NCBI GenBank assembly: GCA_963775935.1 | Contig: CAVZKR010000002.1 | Span: 1 to 64,000 of the forward strand | Direction of reading: 5' to 3' | DNA length: 64,000 nt | DNA from: JBBIPA01 sp963775935 | GTDB lineage: Bacteria; Chloroflexota; Dehalococcoidia; GIF9; UBA5629 | Part shown: piece by piece, positions 29,512 to 39,488 of the stretch | Numbering within the stretch: position 1 is the first letter of the stretch | How the letters are laid out: each line of letters opens with the position of its first letter | Translations under genes and position numbers: made by a program | Notes under the pieces: generated by a model | What the model saw: only the letters and a program-made list of their open reading frames with translations | Databases searched by the model: none | What the model was told of the DNA's origin: nothing

Positions 29512-32019
29512 ATGGTAGATACCAGACCAAATGAAATTAGGACATACTGTTGCCAGTGTAGTATGGAGCACCCAGTCATCTGCGAGGTACACATGGGTAG
29601 TTTTACTAAGGTAAAACCAGATCCAGACAGTCCATACAGTGGCCATCTATGTGAAAAAGGTTTATGTGGACAGGAGTTAGTATATCATCCTGACCGTCTT
29701 AATTATCCCCTGAAACGAACCAATCCAAAGGGCTCTCGTGATCCCGGTTGGGTAAGGATTTCTTGGGACGAAGCCTATGATACGATTGTCAAACGCCTGA
29801 ACCAAATTAAGAAAAAATATGGTGCTGAATCAGTTTTGCAATTTGCCGGTGCTCCGGGTGGAGGCGCTTACATCGACGACCTCTTCTGGATGCATCGTTT
29901 CGCCAACCTTTTTGGAACACCGAACAGGGTGGAAACAGGAATAGCCGTATGCGAGCTTGGGAGAGATACCTATGCATCCCTTACCTGGGGCATGTCCTTT
30001 AACCCACCGCCAGGGAGCAACTTTTTTGGCATTCACGCTTACCCGGATTATGAGAATACCGCTTGTCTGATGGTTTTCGGTTTTAATGCGCGGCAAACCC
30101 AAAATGAGGACTATTTCCGTATGAAAGCTGCTGTAAGGAGGGGAGCCAAACTCATAGTCGTTGACCCACGGCTCACGGAGGTTGGTGAGATAGCCGATCT
30201 TTATATGCAACTACGTCCCGGAACTGATGGGGCTATTGCTATGGGTATGATTAACCTTATGCTTAGCAGGGAGCTCTATGATAAGACTTTCGTAAGAGAT
30301 TGGACAAACGGACCATTTCTGGTACGGACTGATACTAATAGCCTCCTGACTGAAAAGGATTTATCCGCTAAAGGCAATTCGGGAAGATACATAGTATGGG
30401 ACGAGATATCTAAAAGCCCAAAGGTTTATAATCCAAAGACTGTAAAATATGAATCACCAAACGTCATCCCTTCCCTTAAAACTTCCCGTGAAATCAAATT
30501 GGCAAATGGTAAAGTTATAGTATGCAAGACCGTGTTACAGCTCTTGGCAGACCGCGCTGCAAAATACACTCCCAAGAAGGTTGAAGAAATATCGTGGGTT
30601 CCAGCTAAAGATCTTGAGCAGGCAACGCTCTGGATGTGTACCCTAAAACGTTCCGCTGTCCATTCATTCACTGGAGTAGAACAAAATACCAACCAGTCTC
30701 AAACCGCTCGAGCTCTCCACGTGATGTATACATTAACCGGAAATTTTGATCAGATGGGCGGCAATATTTCCTATCCATACCCAATTCCGATTGCAACTGA
30801 TTATGAAGGCTCAGGGGACATATTACCCCCAGCACAGCATAAAAAGAGAATCGGCCAAGCCGAAAAACCCCTTGGTGTCTGTCTGCGCGGGTATATGACT
30901 CATTATGACGCTTACGAGGCGATTCTTACCCAAAAACCATACCCTATTAAGGGTGGCATGGGTTTTGGTGCTAATCATTTATGTATCGGTAGTGATGCCC
31001 AAAAAGGATTCGAGGCTCTGAAAAGACTAGAATTTCTTTTCTGGGTAGAAATCTTCATGACACCAACCGCAGCGATGTCCGACATCGTCCTACCAGCGGC
31101 ATCTACGTGGGAATCAGAGAACGTGGTTACCTGGGGTGAAATTATAGGTTATCCAAATATTTTAGGCAATTACATGAGATATAGAAGGCCTGTAATTTCT
31201 CCATCTTACGAGCGCAGAGGTGACCTCCAGATATTGTGTGAGCTGTCGCAGGCATTTGGCTTCAAAGACCCGGTATTTGATAGTGGTGTTGAAGGTTGTT
31301 TGAACCATAAAATAGCACCCAGTGGATATACTCTTGACCAGGTAAAGGCAAATCCGGCAGGCATATATTGCGAAAAAATTCTGCCGAGATATGCAAAGTA
31401 TGCAGAACGAGATGAGAAAACGGGCAATTACAAGGGAGTTATTACACAGACCAGAAAGCTAGAGCTATATTCTACTATGTTCAAGGATCATGGATATGAT
31501 CCGTTACCAGATTTCATTGAGCCGAAGGTGAGCCCGATTAGCCAACCTGCACTGGCTAAGAAATTCCCACTCATTGTCATAGATGCTAGAAGAAGATATA
31601 TGACACAGAGTCAGTGCGCTGGACTTCCGGCTATCCGGCAGAAAATGCCATATGCATATGCAGATATACACCCTGAGACAGCCAAAGCATACGGAATAAA
31701 AGATGGCGATATGATGTATATCAAAACAAAGAATGGGAGGATCAAACAACAAGCCCATGTTACCAATACTATTCACCCCAAAGTAATTTGCTGCACCTTT
31801 GGGTGGTGGCAGGGATGTCCGCAATTAGGCATACCTCAGCCAGACTTCTTGGGCAATGAATCCTCAAACTACTCGGTGATAATCAGTGCGGATGTTCATG
31901 ACCCAATAAGCGGTTCTTATCCTCTCAATGGATATCTATGTGCTATTAGTCCTGCTGGAAAACCAGACCCGATTCTAGGGGGGAAAATAGATCGAAAACT
32001 AGGGTTGACTACCGATTAA
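29512..32019 (+). CDS. Molybdopterin oxidoreductase, DMSO-reductase family, with [4Fe-4S] site
   Basis: An 835-residue catalytic subunit. The N-terminal cluster site is C-x2-C-x7-C then C about 27 residues later (YCCQC...VIC...HLCEKG). The Mo/W-bis-PGD domain follows with CELGRDT, where the Cys (residue 147) is the likely metal ligand, and MTPTAAMSDIVLPAASTWESE (about 518). The C-terminal Molydop_binding domain has KKFPLIVIDARRRYM. The start is the ATG at 29512, seven nt after AAGGAGG; an upstream TTG is too close to it. There is no twin-arginine signal, so it is cytoplasmic. Cys-ligated relatives include formate dehydrogenases, acetylene hydratase and thiosulfate reductases; I cannot choose among them. 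No dedicated iron-sulfur or membrane subunit is adjacent on this strand. Confidence 0.88.
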   Translation: MVDTRPNEIRTYCCQCSMEHPVICEVHMGSFTKVKPDPDSPYSGHLCEKGLCGQELVYHPDRLNYPLKRTNPKGSRDPGWVRISWDEAYDTIVKRLNQIKKKYGAESVLQFAGAPGGGAYIDDLFWMHRFANLFGTPNRVETGIAVCELGRDTYASLTWGMSFNPPPGSNFFGIHAYPDYENTACLMVFGFNARQTQNEDYFRMKAAVRRGAKLIVVDPRLTEVGEIADLYMQLRPGTDGAIAMGMINLMLSRELYDKTFVRDWTNGPFLVRTDTNSLLTEKDLSAKGNSGRYIVWDEISKSPKVYNPKTVKYESPNVIPSLKTSREIKLANGKVIVCKTVLQLLADRAAKYTPKKVEEISWVPAKDLEQATLWMCTLKRSAVHSFTGVEQNTNQSQTARALHVMYTLTGNFDQMGGNISYPYPIPIATDYEGSGDILPPAQHKKRIGQAEKPLGVCLRGYMTHYDAYEAILTQKPYPIKGGMGFGANHLCIGSDAQKGFEALKRLEFLFWVEIFMTPTAAMSDIVLPAASTWESENVVTWGEIIGYPNILGNYMRYRRPVISPSYERRGDLQILCELSQAFGFKDPVFDSGVEGCLNHKIAPSGYTLDQVKANPAGIYCEKILPRYAKYAERDEKTGNYKGVITQTRKLELYSTMFKDHGYDPLPDFIEPKVSPISQPALAKKFPLIVIDARRRYMTQSQCAGLPAIRQKMPYAYADIHPETAKAYGIKDGDMMYIKTKNGRIKQQAHVTNTIHPKVICCTFGWWQGCPQLGIPQPDFLGNESSNYSVIISADVHDPISGSYPLNGYLCAISPAGKPDPILGGKIDRKLGLTTD

Positions 32020-32298
32020 TGAAGGGGCAAGGCCTAGACTGGTGATATAGTCGTAAACCGAGGAAAAATCGAGAATTATTTCGCGCGACAGGTGGTCGGA
32101 GCTAAAAACAATTTAGCTAATTATCGGCTTGAATTGTAATAACTTAGTTACTTAGTGATTGCGTGAAATTTTCAAGCAGATAATTAACAGCACTCAGCAT
32201 TATCTTATTTGCCCAGTAACACAATATAATGCCGCGATAAAGTTATTGATAGTAAGCTTGCTGCGATAGAATCATTGTATTGCTGTGAGGGATAATTC

Positions 32299-34890
32299 AT
32301 GGAAGAAAAAACATTCATAAAAGGGCTAAGCTGGTGTGGAAATGAGCCGTTTGCAGGAGCAAATGCCTCGGCGGTTGATGTTCAGGATGGACGTATAGTT
32401 AGGATCAGGCCATTTCATTTTGACTGGAAATATAAGCCTGAGGAGATGAATCCTTGGAAAATTACAGTGCGTAGAAAGACCCTTGAGCCGGGCATGAAAA
32501 CATTATTGTCCCCTCTCTCACTTGGGTATAAACAACGTGTTTATTCACCCAACAGGATAAAATATCCGCTGAAAAGAGTTGATTGGAATCCAAATGGGGA
32601 CAGAAATCCACAAAACAGGGGCAGAAGTAAATTTAAGCGAATTTCCTGGGATGAAGCTACCGAAATCATAGTTAATGAACTCAAGAGGGTACGGGATACC
32701 TATGGTCCCTGTGCGATATATTCCCTTTCCCCAATACATGGCGAGACCAAGGTTTTACACTTTGCGCATAAAACGACGACCAGACTCTTCCACCACTATT
32801 TAGGGGACTATAGCAAGCAGGCAGGGGCTGGGCCTGATAGCTGGCCAGGATGGTTTTGGGGAGCAAAGCATGTATGGGGTATGACTCCTAATGTCGGTAT
32901 GATGGTTCCTCTTACTAATTGTGTCAAGGATATAGCTGAGCATACAGATCTTATTCTATTCTGGGGATGTGACCCAGAAACCACCCCCTTGGCTTGGGGG
33001 GGGCAATTGCCGAACCGAATTTGCCATTGGTGGAAAGAACTCGGCATAAAATCTATCTATATCTGTCCGGATTTGAACTATGGTGCAGCTATACACGCAG
33101 ATAAATGGATCCCCATACTACCCAACACGGATGCTGCACTACACCTTGCCATATCCTACGTTTGGATAAATGAGGGAACCTATGACAAAGATTACGTAGC
33201 AACACATACATCTGGCTTCGAAGAATATAGGAAATATGTCATGGGTGAAACAGACGGTATTCCCAAGACACCGGCATGGGCTTCTCCTTTATGTGGTATT
33301 TCAGAGTGGACAATAAAGGCATTAGCCAGGGGATGGGCATCCAAAACCACATCTATAGCACACGGTGATGGTGGTTCTATGATAAGAGGCCCTTATTCTC
33401 ATGAGCCTGCCAGGCTTGAAGTTCTAAATCTAGCTTTGCAGGGAGTGGGAAAGCCAGGACGTCACCAGATGAAAATGATCGAGTGGAATCATATAGGTCA
33501 GACTACAGCGACCAACCCGCTGCCGAGGCCTAATCTTCTTCCCAATGTCATAAAGGCACGCCGTGGAGGTATAACCGATCCAGTATCCCAGGTACTGCCT
33601 CATGATCTTTTTGCTGACGGTATTCTGTCTGACAAACCAGTTAGCTGGTATTTCTATACGCCTGCAATGCCATGGGTGGACCCAGCTGAGAAACAATTTG
33701 AAAAATTTCAATACCCGGCTAAGGGATGTCCAGAAATACACATGATCTGGTCTGATACACCTTGCTGGTTAGGAAGCTGGGGTGAGGGAAATAAAAACGT
33801 CGAAGCTATCAGGAATTCCAAGATTGAATGCGTCGTAACCCAACATCCCTGGATGGAAAATGGTTGTTTGTATTCTGATATCATCCTGCCAATTAACACC
33901 AAATTGGAGGAGGAAGATATCGGTACAGATATCCAGAGTGGCCAATATTGCCTCATTTTTCTTGAAGGTAAATGTATTGAACCGATAGGCGAATCAAAAA
34001 GTGACTTTGAGGCTATTGGCGAAGTAGCCAAGAAACTGGGAGTGTACGATAAATTCACGGAAGGTAAAACAGATGAGGAATGGATACGGGATGGTTTCGA
34101 ACACTCTGGTGTGAAGAATATGATAAGCTGGGAAGAATTTAAGCATAAAGGGTACTATGTGATACCAACTGCTGCTGATTGGGAGCAGGACCCGGTTGGT
34201 ATTGCCAAATTTGTTGAAAATCCTGAGAAGAATCCATTGGAGACACCAACCGGCAAAATAGAATTCTACGCTACAGCTATTGCAAAACACTTTCCTGACG
34301 ATGATGAACGACCACCGGTTCCTCACTGGATTCCCTATGGCGAGTCACATCAGGAGAGTCTACTTCATCCTAAATCACAGAGGTATCCTTTGCTCCTCGT
34401 ATCAAATCACGGGAAGTGGAGAGTGCATACCGAACATGATGATATATCCTGGTTACGAGAAATTAACATGTGTAAAGTTAGGGGGACAGATGGTTATATG
34501 TATGAGCCTGTCTGGATTAACCCACAGGATGCAGCTGGGAGGGGTATTGTTGATGGTGATATAGTAAAGGTTTATAACGATTGGGGAGCTGTCCTTGGTG
34601 GTGCGAGGGTGATTGAAAGAATAATACCTGGTGCAATATCTCAGGATCATGGTGCCAGGCATGACCCCATAGCTTCGGGGCTTGATAGAGGAGGCTCCAA
34701 TAACATGATTTCACCGCGAGGATTAACATCGAGGAATTGTGTGGCTGCGGCAACAAGCGGGTTCCTCGTTGAGGTTGAAAAAGTTACCACGTCGCAGATG
34801 AATGAGTGGGAAAAACAATATCCCGAGGCATTTGAAAGAGAATATGATCCAGCTTCCGGTTTACTTTTCGATGCCTGGATTGAAGATTAA
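32299..34890 (+). CDS. Transhydroxylase-like molybdopterin enzyme, catalytic subunit
   Basis: An 863-residue DMSO-reductase-family protein that lacks the N-terminal iron-sulfur site: only one Cys (SWCGNEPFAG) remains where four are usual. The Mo region has PIHGE (His147) and PDSWPGW (Asp180-Ser181-Trp182). From memory, Pelobacter acidigallici pyrogallol-phloroglucinol transhydroxylase uses His144, Asp174 and the Mo ligand Ser175, and its alpha subunit (~875 residues) also has no cluster. The spacing here (33 residues) is nearly the same. There is no signal peptide. A 279-nt gap with no gene precedes it. It is followed at 95 nt by a paralogue. A hydroxyl-transfer or hydration reaction on a phenolic substrate is the best inference. 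Confidence 0.85.
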   Translation: MEEKTFIKGLSWCGNEPFAGANASAVDVQDGRIVRIRPFHFDWKYKPEEMNPWKITVRRKTLEPGMKTLLSPLSLGYKQRVYSPNRIKYPLKRVDWNPNGDRNPQNRGRSKFKRISWDEATEIIVNELKRVRDTYGPCAIYSLSPIHGETKVLHFAHKTTTRLFHHYLGDYSKQAGAGPDSWPGWFWGAKHVWGMTPNVGMMVPLTNCVKDIAEHTDLILFWGCDPETTPLAWGGQLPNRICHWWKELGIKSIYICPDLNYGAAIHADKWIPILPNTDAALHLAISYVWINEGTYDKDYVATHTSGFEEYRKYVMGETDGIPKTPAWASPLCGISEWTIKALARGWASKTTSIAHGDGGSMIRGPYSHEPARLEVLNLALQGVGKPGRHQMKMIEWNHIGQTTATNPLPRPNLLPNVIKARRGGITDPVSQVLPHDLFADGILSDKPVSWYFYTPAMPWVDPAEKQFEKFQYPAKGCPEIHMIWSDTPCWLGSWGEGNKNVEAIRNSKIECVVTQHPWMENGCLYSDIILPINTKLEEEDIGTDIQSGQYCLIFLEGKCIEPIGESKSDFEAIGEVAKKLGVYDKFTEGKTDEEWIRDGFEHSGVKNMISWEEFKHKGYYVIPTAADWEQDPVGIAKFVENPEKNPLETPTGKIEFYATAIAKHFPDDDERPPVPHWIPYGESHQESLLHPKSQRYPLLLVSNHGKWRVHTEHDDISWLREINMCKVRGTDGYMYEPVWINPQDAAGRGIVDGDIVKVYNDWGAVLGGARVIERIIPGAISQDHGARHDPIASGLDRGGSNNMISPRGLTSRNCVAAATSGFLVEVEKVTTSQMNEWEKQYPEAFEREYDPASGLLFDAWIED

Positions 34891-34985
34891 GGCTAGAAAA
34901 TTCAGATGAGCAATTAAAGAAAAGGGGTACTTAAAGATTAAATTGTTTTAGAAACATTTTATGTACATAGCAAAAAGGAGTGAAG

Positions 34986-37643
34986 ATGCCGGCGAGTAGA
35001 ACATCAAAAAATGGACTTGAAACACTGATTAAAAGTACTGGTTTCTGCGCCTGTGGCGAAACATCAATGGTGGCATGCATCGATGTAAAAGATGGGAAAA
35101 TAGTCAGAACTAGGCCATTTCGTTTTGACTGGAAGTATAAACCAGAGGAGTTCAATCCCTGGAAAATCGAAGCACGTCAAAAAGTGTTTGAACCACCCAT
35201 GAAGTCCATGATAGTTCCTTTTGCCTTTGGCTATAAAAAGCGTGTCTATTCCCCCAACAGGATTCTCTATCCATTAAAGAGAGTAGATTGGAACCCAGAT
35301 GGAGAAAGAAATATTGAGACTAGAGGGAAAAGTGGGTACGTCAGGATATCGTGGGATGAAGCTCTTGACATCATAACAAAAGAAATTAAGAGAGTGATTA
35401 AACAGTATGGGCCTTACTCTATACTTGCACAAGGGGATGGACATGGCGAGGGTAAGATGGTACATGCTGCACATGGATGTATGACCGGACTGCTTGAACT
35501 TCTAGGAGGTTACACACTACAACTCCGGAACCCAGATAGCTGGGAAGGATGGTACTGGGGAGCAAAGCATGTTTGGGGTATGGACCCTGTCGGTGTCCAA
35601 TGGCCTTATCAAACCAATCTTATTCCGGACATAGCTCAAAACACCGATGTTTTACTCTTCTGGGGGGGTGACCCGGAAACCACAACTTGGGGTTTTGGCG
35701 CTGGACATGGGGTGAGCCGACTGTGCTATTGGTTCACTGAACTTGGTATAAAGCAGATATACATATGTCCAGACTTAAACTACGGAGCGGCAGTTCATGC
35801 AGATAAATGGATTCCTATACGACCCAACACGGACCCTGCGTTACAATTAGCCATAGCATATCAGTGGCTTACCCTAGGAACTTACGATAAACCTTATGTG
35901 GCTACTCATACATTCGGGTTTGACAAGTTTGAAGAATACGTTTTAGGAAAAGAAGATGGAATACCGAAGACACCTAAATGGGCAGAAGAGATAACTGGGG
36001 TTCCGTCCAGGATAATCAAGGCGCTAGCTCGGGAATGGGCTACTAAACGGACAACTGTAACACATAGTCTCGGGGGACCGTATATCAGGGGACAATATTG
36101 TCACGAACCTGCCAGACTTGAGGTTCTACTCCTGGCTATGCAGGGGTTGGGGAAGCCGGGCGTAAACCAGTTTTTATTTAATTTTGGAGCGGCGTTTAAC
36201 AATGCGTTTTATATACGTTGGAAACAAAAAAAACGGTGTCTGCCACCTAAGCCTAATGGAATTGTGATGCCAACAGCCATTGGTGCGTTTCGTGGCTATA
36301 ATCTTCATTTTACTCCTATGCCCAAACAAGTCATTCCTAAAACCATGATACATGAAGCTATCTTGAAAGGCTCGTTTACTATCTATGGCAGTTCATTGCA
36401 GACATTGCCTGTCGAAGACCAGTTTAAAAAATACGAATATCCAGCTGAAGGTTGCTCTCCTATACACATGATTTGGACTGATACTCCCTGTTTAATGACC
36501 TGCTGGAATGACAGCAATAGTATTGTAAAAGCCTATCGACATCCGTCGATTGAGTTTATTTTAGCTCAGCATCCATGGATGGAGAACGATTGCCTCTTCG
36601 CCGATATTATCTTACCCGTTAGTACTAAATATGAGGAGGATGATATTGGACAGGACTTACAGAGCTTACAATATGATGTCTTATATCTTGAAGATAAGTG
36701 TATTGAGCCTTTGGGGGAATCTAGGAGCGACTATGAAATAGTATGCGCAGTAGCTGAAAAATTAGGTTTATTAAAAGAATATACAAAAGACAAATCTGTT
36801 CATGATTGGATAAAAAATGGCTTCGACCATTCAGGTCTTCCAGAAGCAGGCTTATGCACCTGGGAGAAATTTAAAGAAAAAAGGTATTTTGTCTCCCCAA
36901 CCGATCCAAATTGGCAGACATATCCAGCAGGCTTGTACGAGTTCTATAATGACCCTGAGAAACATCCTCTGGAAACACCTTCAGGGAAGATAGAATTTTA
37001 TTCCCAGAATTTGGCTAAGTACTTCCCTGATGACAAAGAGAGACCACCTGTACCTCACTGGATACCTTATGGAGAGTCACATAAAGAAAGCCTGTTGCTT
37101 CCCAGGGCCAAGCAATATCCTCTCATCTGTATGTCTAATCATGGTAGGTGGCGAATACATGCAGAACTGGACGATGTGAACTGGTTCCATGAAATCGAAA
37201 CCTGTAAGGTCAGGGGGCCCGATGGCTACTTGTATGAACCTGTGTGGATTAACCCCAAGACAGCCGAAGAGAGGGGTATCAAGAATGGTGATGTAGTCAG
37301 TGTCTTCAATGAGAGGGGTTCTGTCCTCTATGGCGCGTACGTAACAGAGAGGTTAATGCCCGGGGTTGTCTACGTAGACCATGGCGCCAGGTATGACCCG
37401 ATAGTACTAGGCGAACTTGATAGAGGTGGTGCCATCAATACCATTACACCATATAATATCACTTCTAAAAACTGTGCTGGCATGGTCGTTAGTGGATTCC
37501 TGGTAGAGGTAGCACCGGTGAACTTGGATGAATTAATAAAACAGTACCCGGAAGCGTTTAGCCGCCCCTATGATTATGCCTCAGGGCTGAAATTTGAAAG
37601 AGTATTAGTTGATGGAGGTGGACAGAAATTACGAAAGCATTAG
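34986..37643 (+). CDS. Transhydroxylase-like molybdopterin enzyme, second catalytic subunit
   Basis: A tandem paralogue (885 residues) of the gene at 32299, with the same landmark residues: His in DGHGEGK and Asp-Ser-Trp in NPDSWEGWYWGAKH, 31 residues apart. Three cysteines (CACG...VAC) remain of an N-terminal cluster motif, insufficient for a normal [4Fe-4S] site. Stretches such as RFDWKYKPEE and WGAKHVWGM are almost identical between the copies. The frame starts at a GTG (34980) overlapping the AAAGGAG box, so the ATG at 34986 is the better start. Its last 16 nt overlap the start of a truncated iron-sulfur subunit. Together they imply an alpha-beta transhydroxylase-type complex whose beta gene was lost. 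Confidence 0.85.
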   Translation: MPASRTSKNGLETLIKSTGFCACGETSMVACIDVKDGKIVRTRPFRFDWKYKPEEFNPWKIEARQKVFEPPMKSMIVPFAFGYKKRVYSPNRILYPLKRVDWNPDGERNIETRGKSGYVRISWDEALDIITKEIKRVIKQYGPYSILAQGDGHGEGKMVHAAHGCMTGLLELLGGYTLQLRNPDSWEGWYWGAKHVWGMDPVGVQWPYQTNLIPDIAQNTDVLLFWGGDPETTTWGFGAGHGVSRLCYWFTELGIKQIYICPDLNYGAAVHADKWIPIRPNTDPALQLAIAYQWLTLGTYDKPYVATHTFGFDKFEEYVLGKEDGIPKTPKWAEEITGVPSRIIKALAREWATKRTTVTHSLGGPYIRGQYCHEPARLEVLLLAMQGLGKPGVNQFLFNFGAAFNNAFYIRWKQKKRCLPPKPNGIVMPTAIGAFRGYNLHFTPMPKQVIPKTMIHEAILKGSFTIYGSSLQTLPVEDQFKKYEYPAEGCSPIHMIWTDTPCLMTCWNDSNSIVKAYRHPSIEFILAQHPWMENDCLFADIILPVSTKYEEDDIGQDLQSLQYDVLYLEDKCIEPLGESRSDYEIVCAVAEKLGLLKEYTKDKSVHDWIKNGFDHSGLPEAGLCTWEKFKEKRYFVSPTDPNWQTYPAGLYEFYNDPEKHPLETPSGKIEFYSQNLAKYFPDDKERPPVPHWIPYGESHKESLLLPRAKQYPLICMSNHGRWRIHAELDDVNWFHEIETCKVRGPDGYLYEPVWINPKTAEERGIKNGDVVSVFNERGSVLYGAYVTERLMPGVVYVDHGARYDPIVLGELDRGGAINTITPYNITSKNCAGMVVSGFLVEVAPVNLDELIKQYPEAFSRPYDYASGLKFERVLVDGGGQKLRKH

Positions 37644-37762
37644 TCGTCGATACTACCAGATGCAATAGTTGTCACAATTGCCAGATCGACTGTAAGTACG
37701 CAGGCAATAGGTGTCCTCCATTTTATCGATGCTTGGCCCTGAGGCTTTGTGTCGCATTATAA
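37628..37762 (+). pseudogene. Truncated iron-sulfur (beta) subunit of the transhydroxylase-like enzyme
   Basis: A 44-codon frame overlapping the end of the catalytic gene by 16 nt, with GGAGG nine nt before an ATT codon (the next codon ACG continues TKALVVDTTRC). It contains a perfect ferredoxin cluster motif CNSCHNCQIDC (C-x2-C-x2-C-x3-C), matching the start of transhydroxylase beta subunits as I recall them (VIDxxKCxxCxxCxxxC). Normal beta subunits have ~270 residues and three clusters. After CKYAGNRCPP the frame runs into the antisense of the hydantoinase B 3' end and stops. The breakpoint is therefore near 37700-37725. It is either a relic or the first piece of a gene lost by rearrangement. 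Confidence 0.65.
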
Positions 37763-39486
37763 TCGATTTCAAGCCTATCAGGGTCCAAAACAACTTTATA
37801 AATATCCCGTGCCTGCTCTATTGAGACAAACTCCTTGATCACATCTTCCCTGACCTTTTCGGGGTCTCGCTCAATTGGATTACCGACTCCAGCCCCACCA
37901 CTACAGATCTTAGTCAAAATATCTCCGGGAAATAGAGGGTATATCCTACCAGCTCTGTAAGGAATTTGCTCTTTCCCACGGGTGACATAGCATCGATTGA
38001 ATGGTGTGGGATGCCCGCCCAGTTCCCCAGCGCCCTGTGTAGTCTCTCCCTGAGAATTCCCCATGGATATCATTGCTTCGCCACTCTCGTTTGCGATTTC
38101 CCAATACACCCCAGGCGAACCACGCCACTTTCCAGCCCCACATAAATCCGGAGCAAATTCATACCGCCGGTAAAACCAGGGGAATCTTATTTCCTCTTCC
38201 TCTATGTCCGATTTGGCGGCGCTGCCTAACGTAGTGATGCTCTCGCCGTTCTGGTAGCCATCGTATCCGTACACTGCGCCAGGACCGCCATCCATATTAA
38301 ACGTAACATAGATATAAAATTTGTTTGACCTGGAATCATTCCCAAAAATAAAATTAGAATAATGTCTGCCCCAGGCAGCTATCGCCTTCTTTGGTACGGC
38401 TTTTGATAGTGCCATTATTATCGCTTCACAAATTTGAGTACCCACACTGACAGGGCACGCTCCTAATGTAGCGGGATATCTGGGATTTGTCACCGAACCC
38501 TCCGGAGCAATCACGGTAAAAGGCTGCATGCTACCCCAGTTGTGATACTCGCTGAGCGTGGGGTCGCCGTAGAGGAAGCAAAAAGCCATGGAAAGACTAT
38601 AAGTATTCGCAAAAGAGCTGTTGACAAAACCCTTGGTCTGCGCATCGCTCTTTGACCAGTCCAGAGTTATACTATCGCCTTTTTTTATCAGATTCAGCCT
38701 GACCCAGACAGGGACATCCAGCACAGAGCCATCGTGATCTTGAGCCGCTTCCCCATAATACGTGCCGTCAGGTATCTCCCTTATCGCCGCCCGCATGCCC
38801 GTTTCGGTGCGCTTAAACATCTCTTCGATGCAGGCAAACACAACATCCTTGCCATACTTGTCGAGCAGCTCGACAATCCTATTTTCGGATATTTTAGAAG
38901 AAGACATAAGGGCATAGTTATCAACACGCACCCCATCAGGATTGCGCGTGTTGCTCCAGATAAGCCGCATAAGTTCGGTATTTTCTTGACCTCTTTCTAT
39001 CACCTTAATCGGCGGTATCTGGAGTCCCTCGGCAATGATGTCATAAGCGCCAGGGAAGTAGCCACCAGGATAGGCGCCTCCAGTATCAATCTGATGAGAC
39101 CGGGACAGGGTCATGAACAGCAGTTCGCCCTTGTAGAAAATCGGTCGCATAAAGCCCCAGTCAGGCAGATGCAGAGCCCCGCCATGGTAAGGGTCATTGG
39201 TCAGAAAGAGGTCGCCGGGGTAGATTCGCCCCTTGTACATGTCCAGAATGAGCTTTATCCCGAAGCCACCGGCGATGAACTGACCCGGTAAACCCTCCGG
39301 GATGGCTATGGCCCGGCCTTGGGTATCCCATATCCCTACGGAAACATCGTGAAGTTTTGCCGTCAGGAAATTTGGCGAGGTTCGAAACATGAACTCGCGC
39401 ATCTCCTTGCAAGTTCTATTAAAATAATTCCATACTGTAGCCAGTGTAATCGGGTCCACCTGTGTTACCTTTGCAGCCTTTGCCAT
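37723..39486 (-). CDS. hyuB: Hydantoinase B / oxoprolinase family protein
   Basis: A 587-residue subunit of an ATP-dependent cyclic-amide hydrolase or, in related forms, a carboxylase. It carries DPITLATVWNYFNRTCKEM near the start, GDLFLTNDPYHGGALHLPDW (the core HyuB motif, about 97-116) and the C-terminal ITKICSGGAGVGNP block. HyuB works with HyuA to open hydantoins, 5-oxoproline or similar rings; acetone and acetophenone carboxylases use homologous subunits. It starts 2 nt after hyuA ends, with AGGAGG overlapping the hyuA end, so the pair is coupled. Its 3' end lies at the junction with the convergent, truncated beta-subunit gene. Confidence 0.9.
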   Translation of the reverse strand: MAKAAKVTQVDPITLATVWNYFNRTCKEMREFMFRTSPNFLTAKLHDVSVGIWDTQGRAIAIPEGLPGQFIAGGFGIKLILDMYKGRIYPGDLFLTNDPYHGGALHLPDWGFMRPIFYKGELLFMTLSRSHQIDTGGAYPGGYFPGAYDIIAEGLQIPPIKVIERGQENTELMRLIWSNTRNPDGVRVDNYALMSSSKISENRIVELLDKYGKDVVFACIEEMFKRTETGMRAAIREIPDGTYYGEAAQDHDGSVLDVPVWVRLNLIKKGDSITLDWSKSDAQTKGFVNSSFANTYSLSMAFCFLYGDPTLSEYHNWGSMQPFTVIAPEGSVTNPRYPATLGACPVSVGTQICEAIIMALSKAVPKKAIAAWGRHYSNFIFGNDSRSNKFYIYVTFNMDGGPGAVYGYDGYQNGESITTLGSAAKSDIEEEEIRFPWFYRRYEFAPDLCGAGKWRGSPGVYWEIANESGEAMISMGNSQGETTQGAGELGGHPTPFNRCYVTRGKEQIPYRAGRIYPLFPGDILTKICSGGAGVGNPIERDPEKVREDVIKEFVSIEQARDIYKVVLDPDRLEIDYNATQSLRAKHR

Positions 39487-39488
39487 TT

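Noticed and set aside
32020..32298. Gene between the first and second Mo enzymes
   Set aside because: Only short AT-rich frames without start, SD or family motifs; treated as intergenic.
38734..39291. 185-codon plus-strand open frame
   Set aside because: Antisense to hyuB; no family features.
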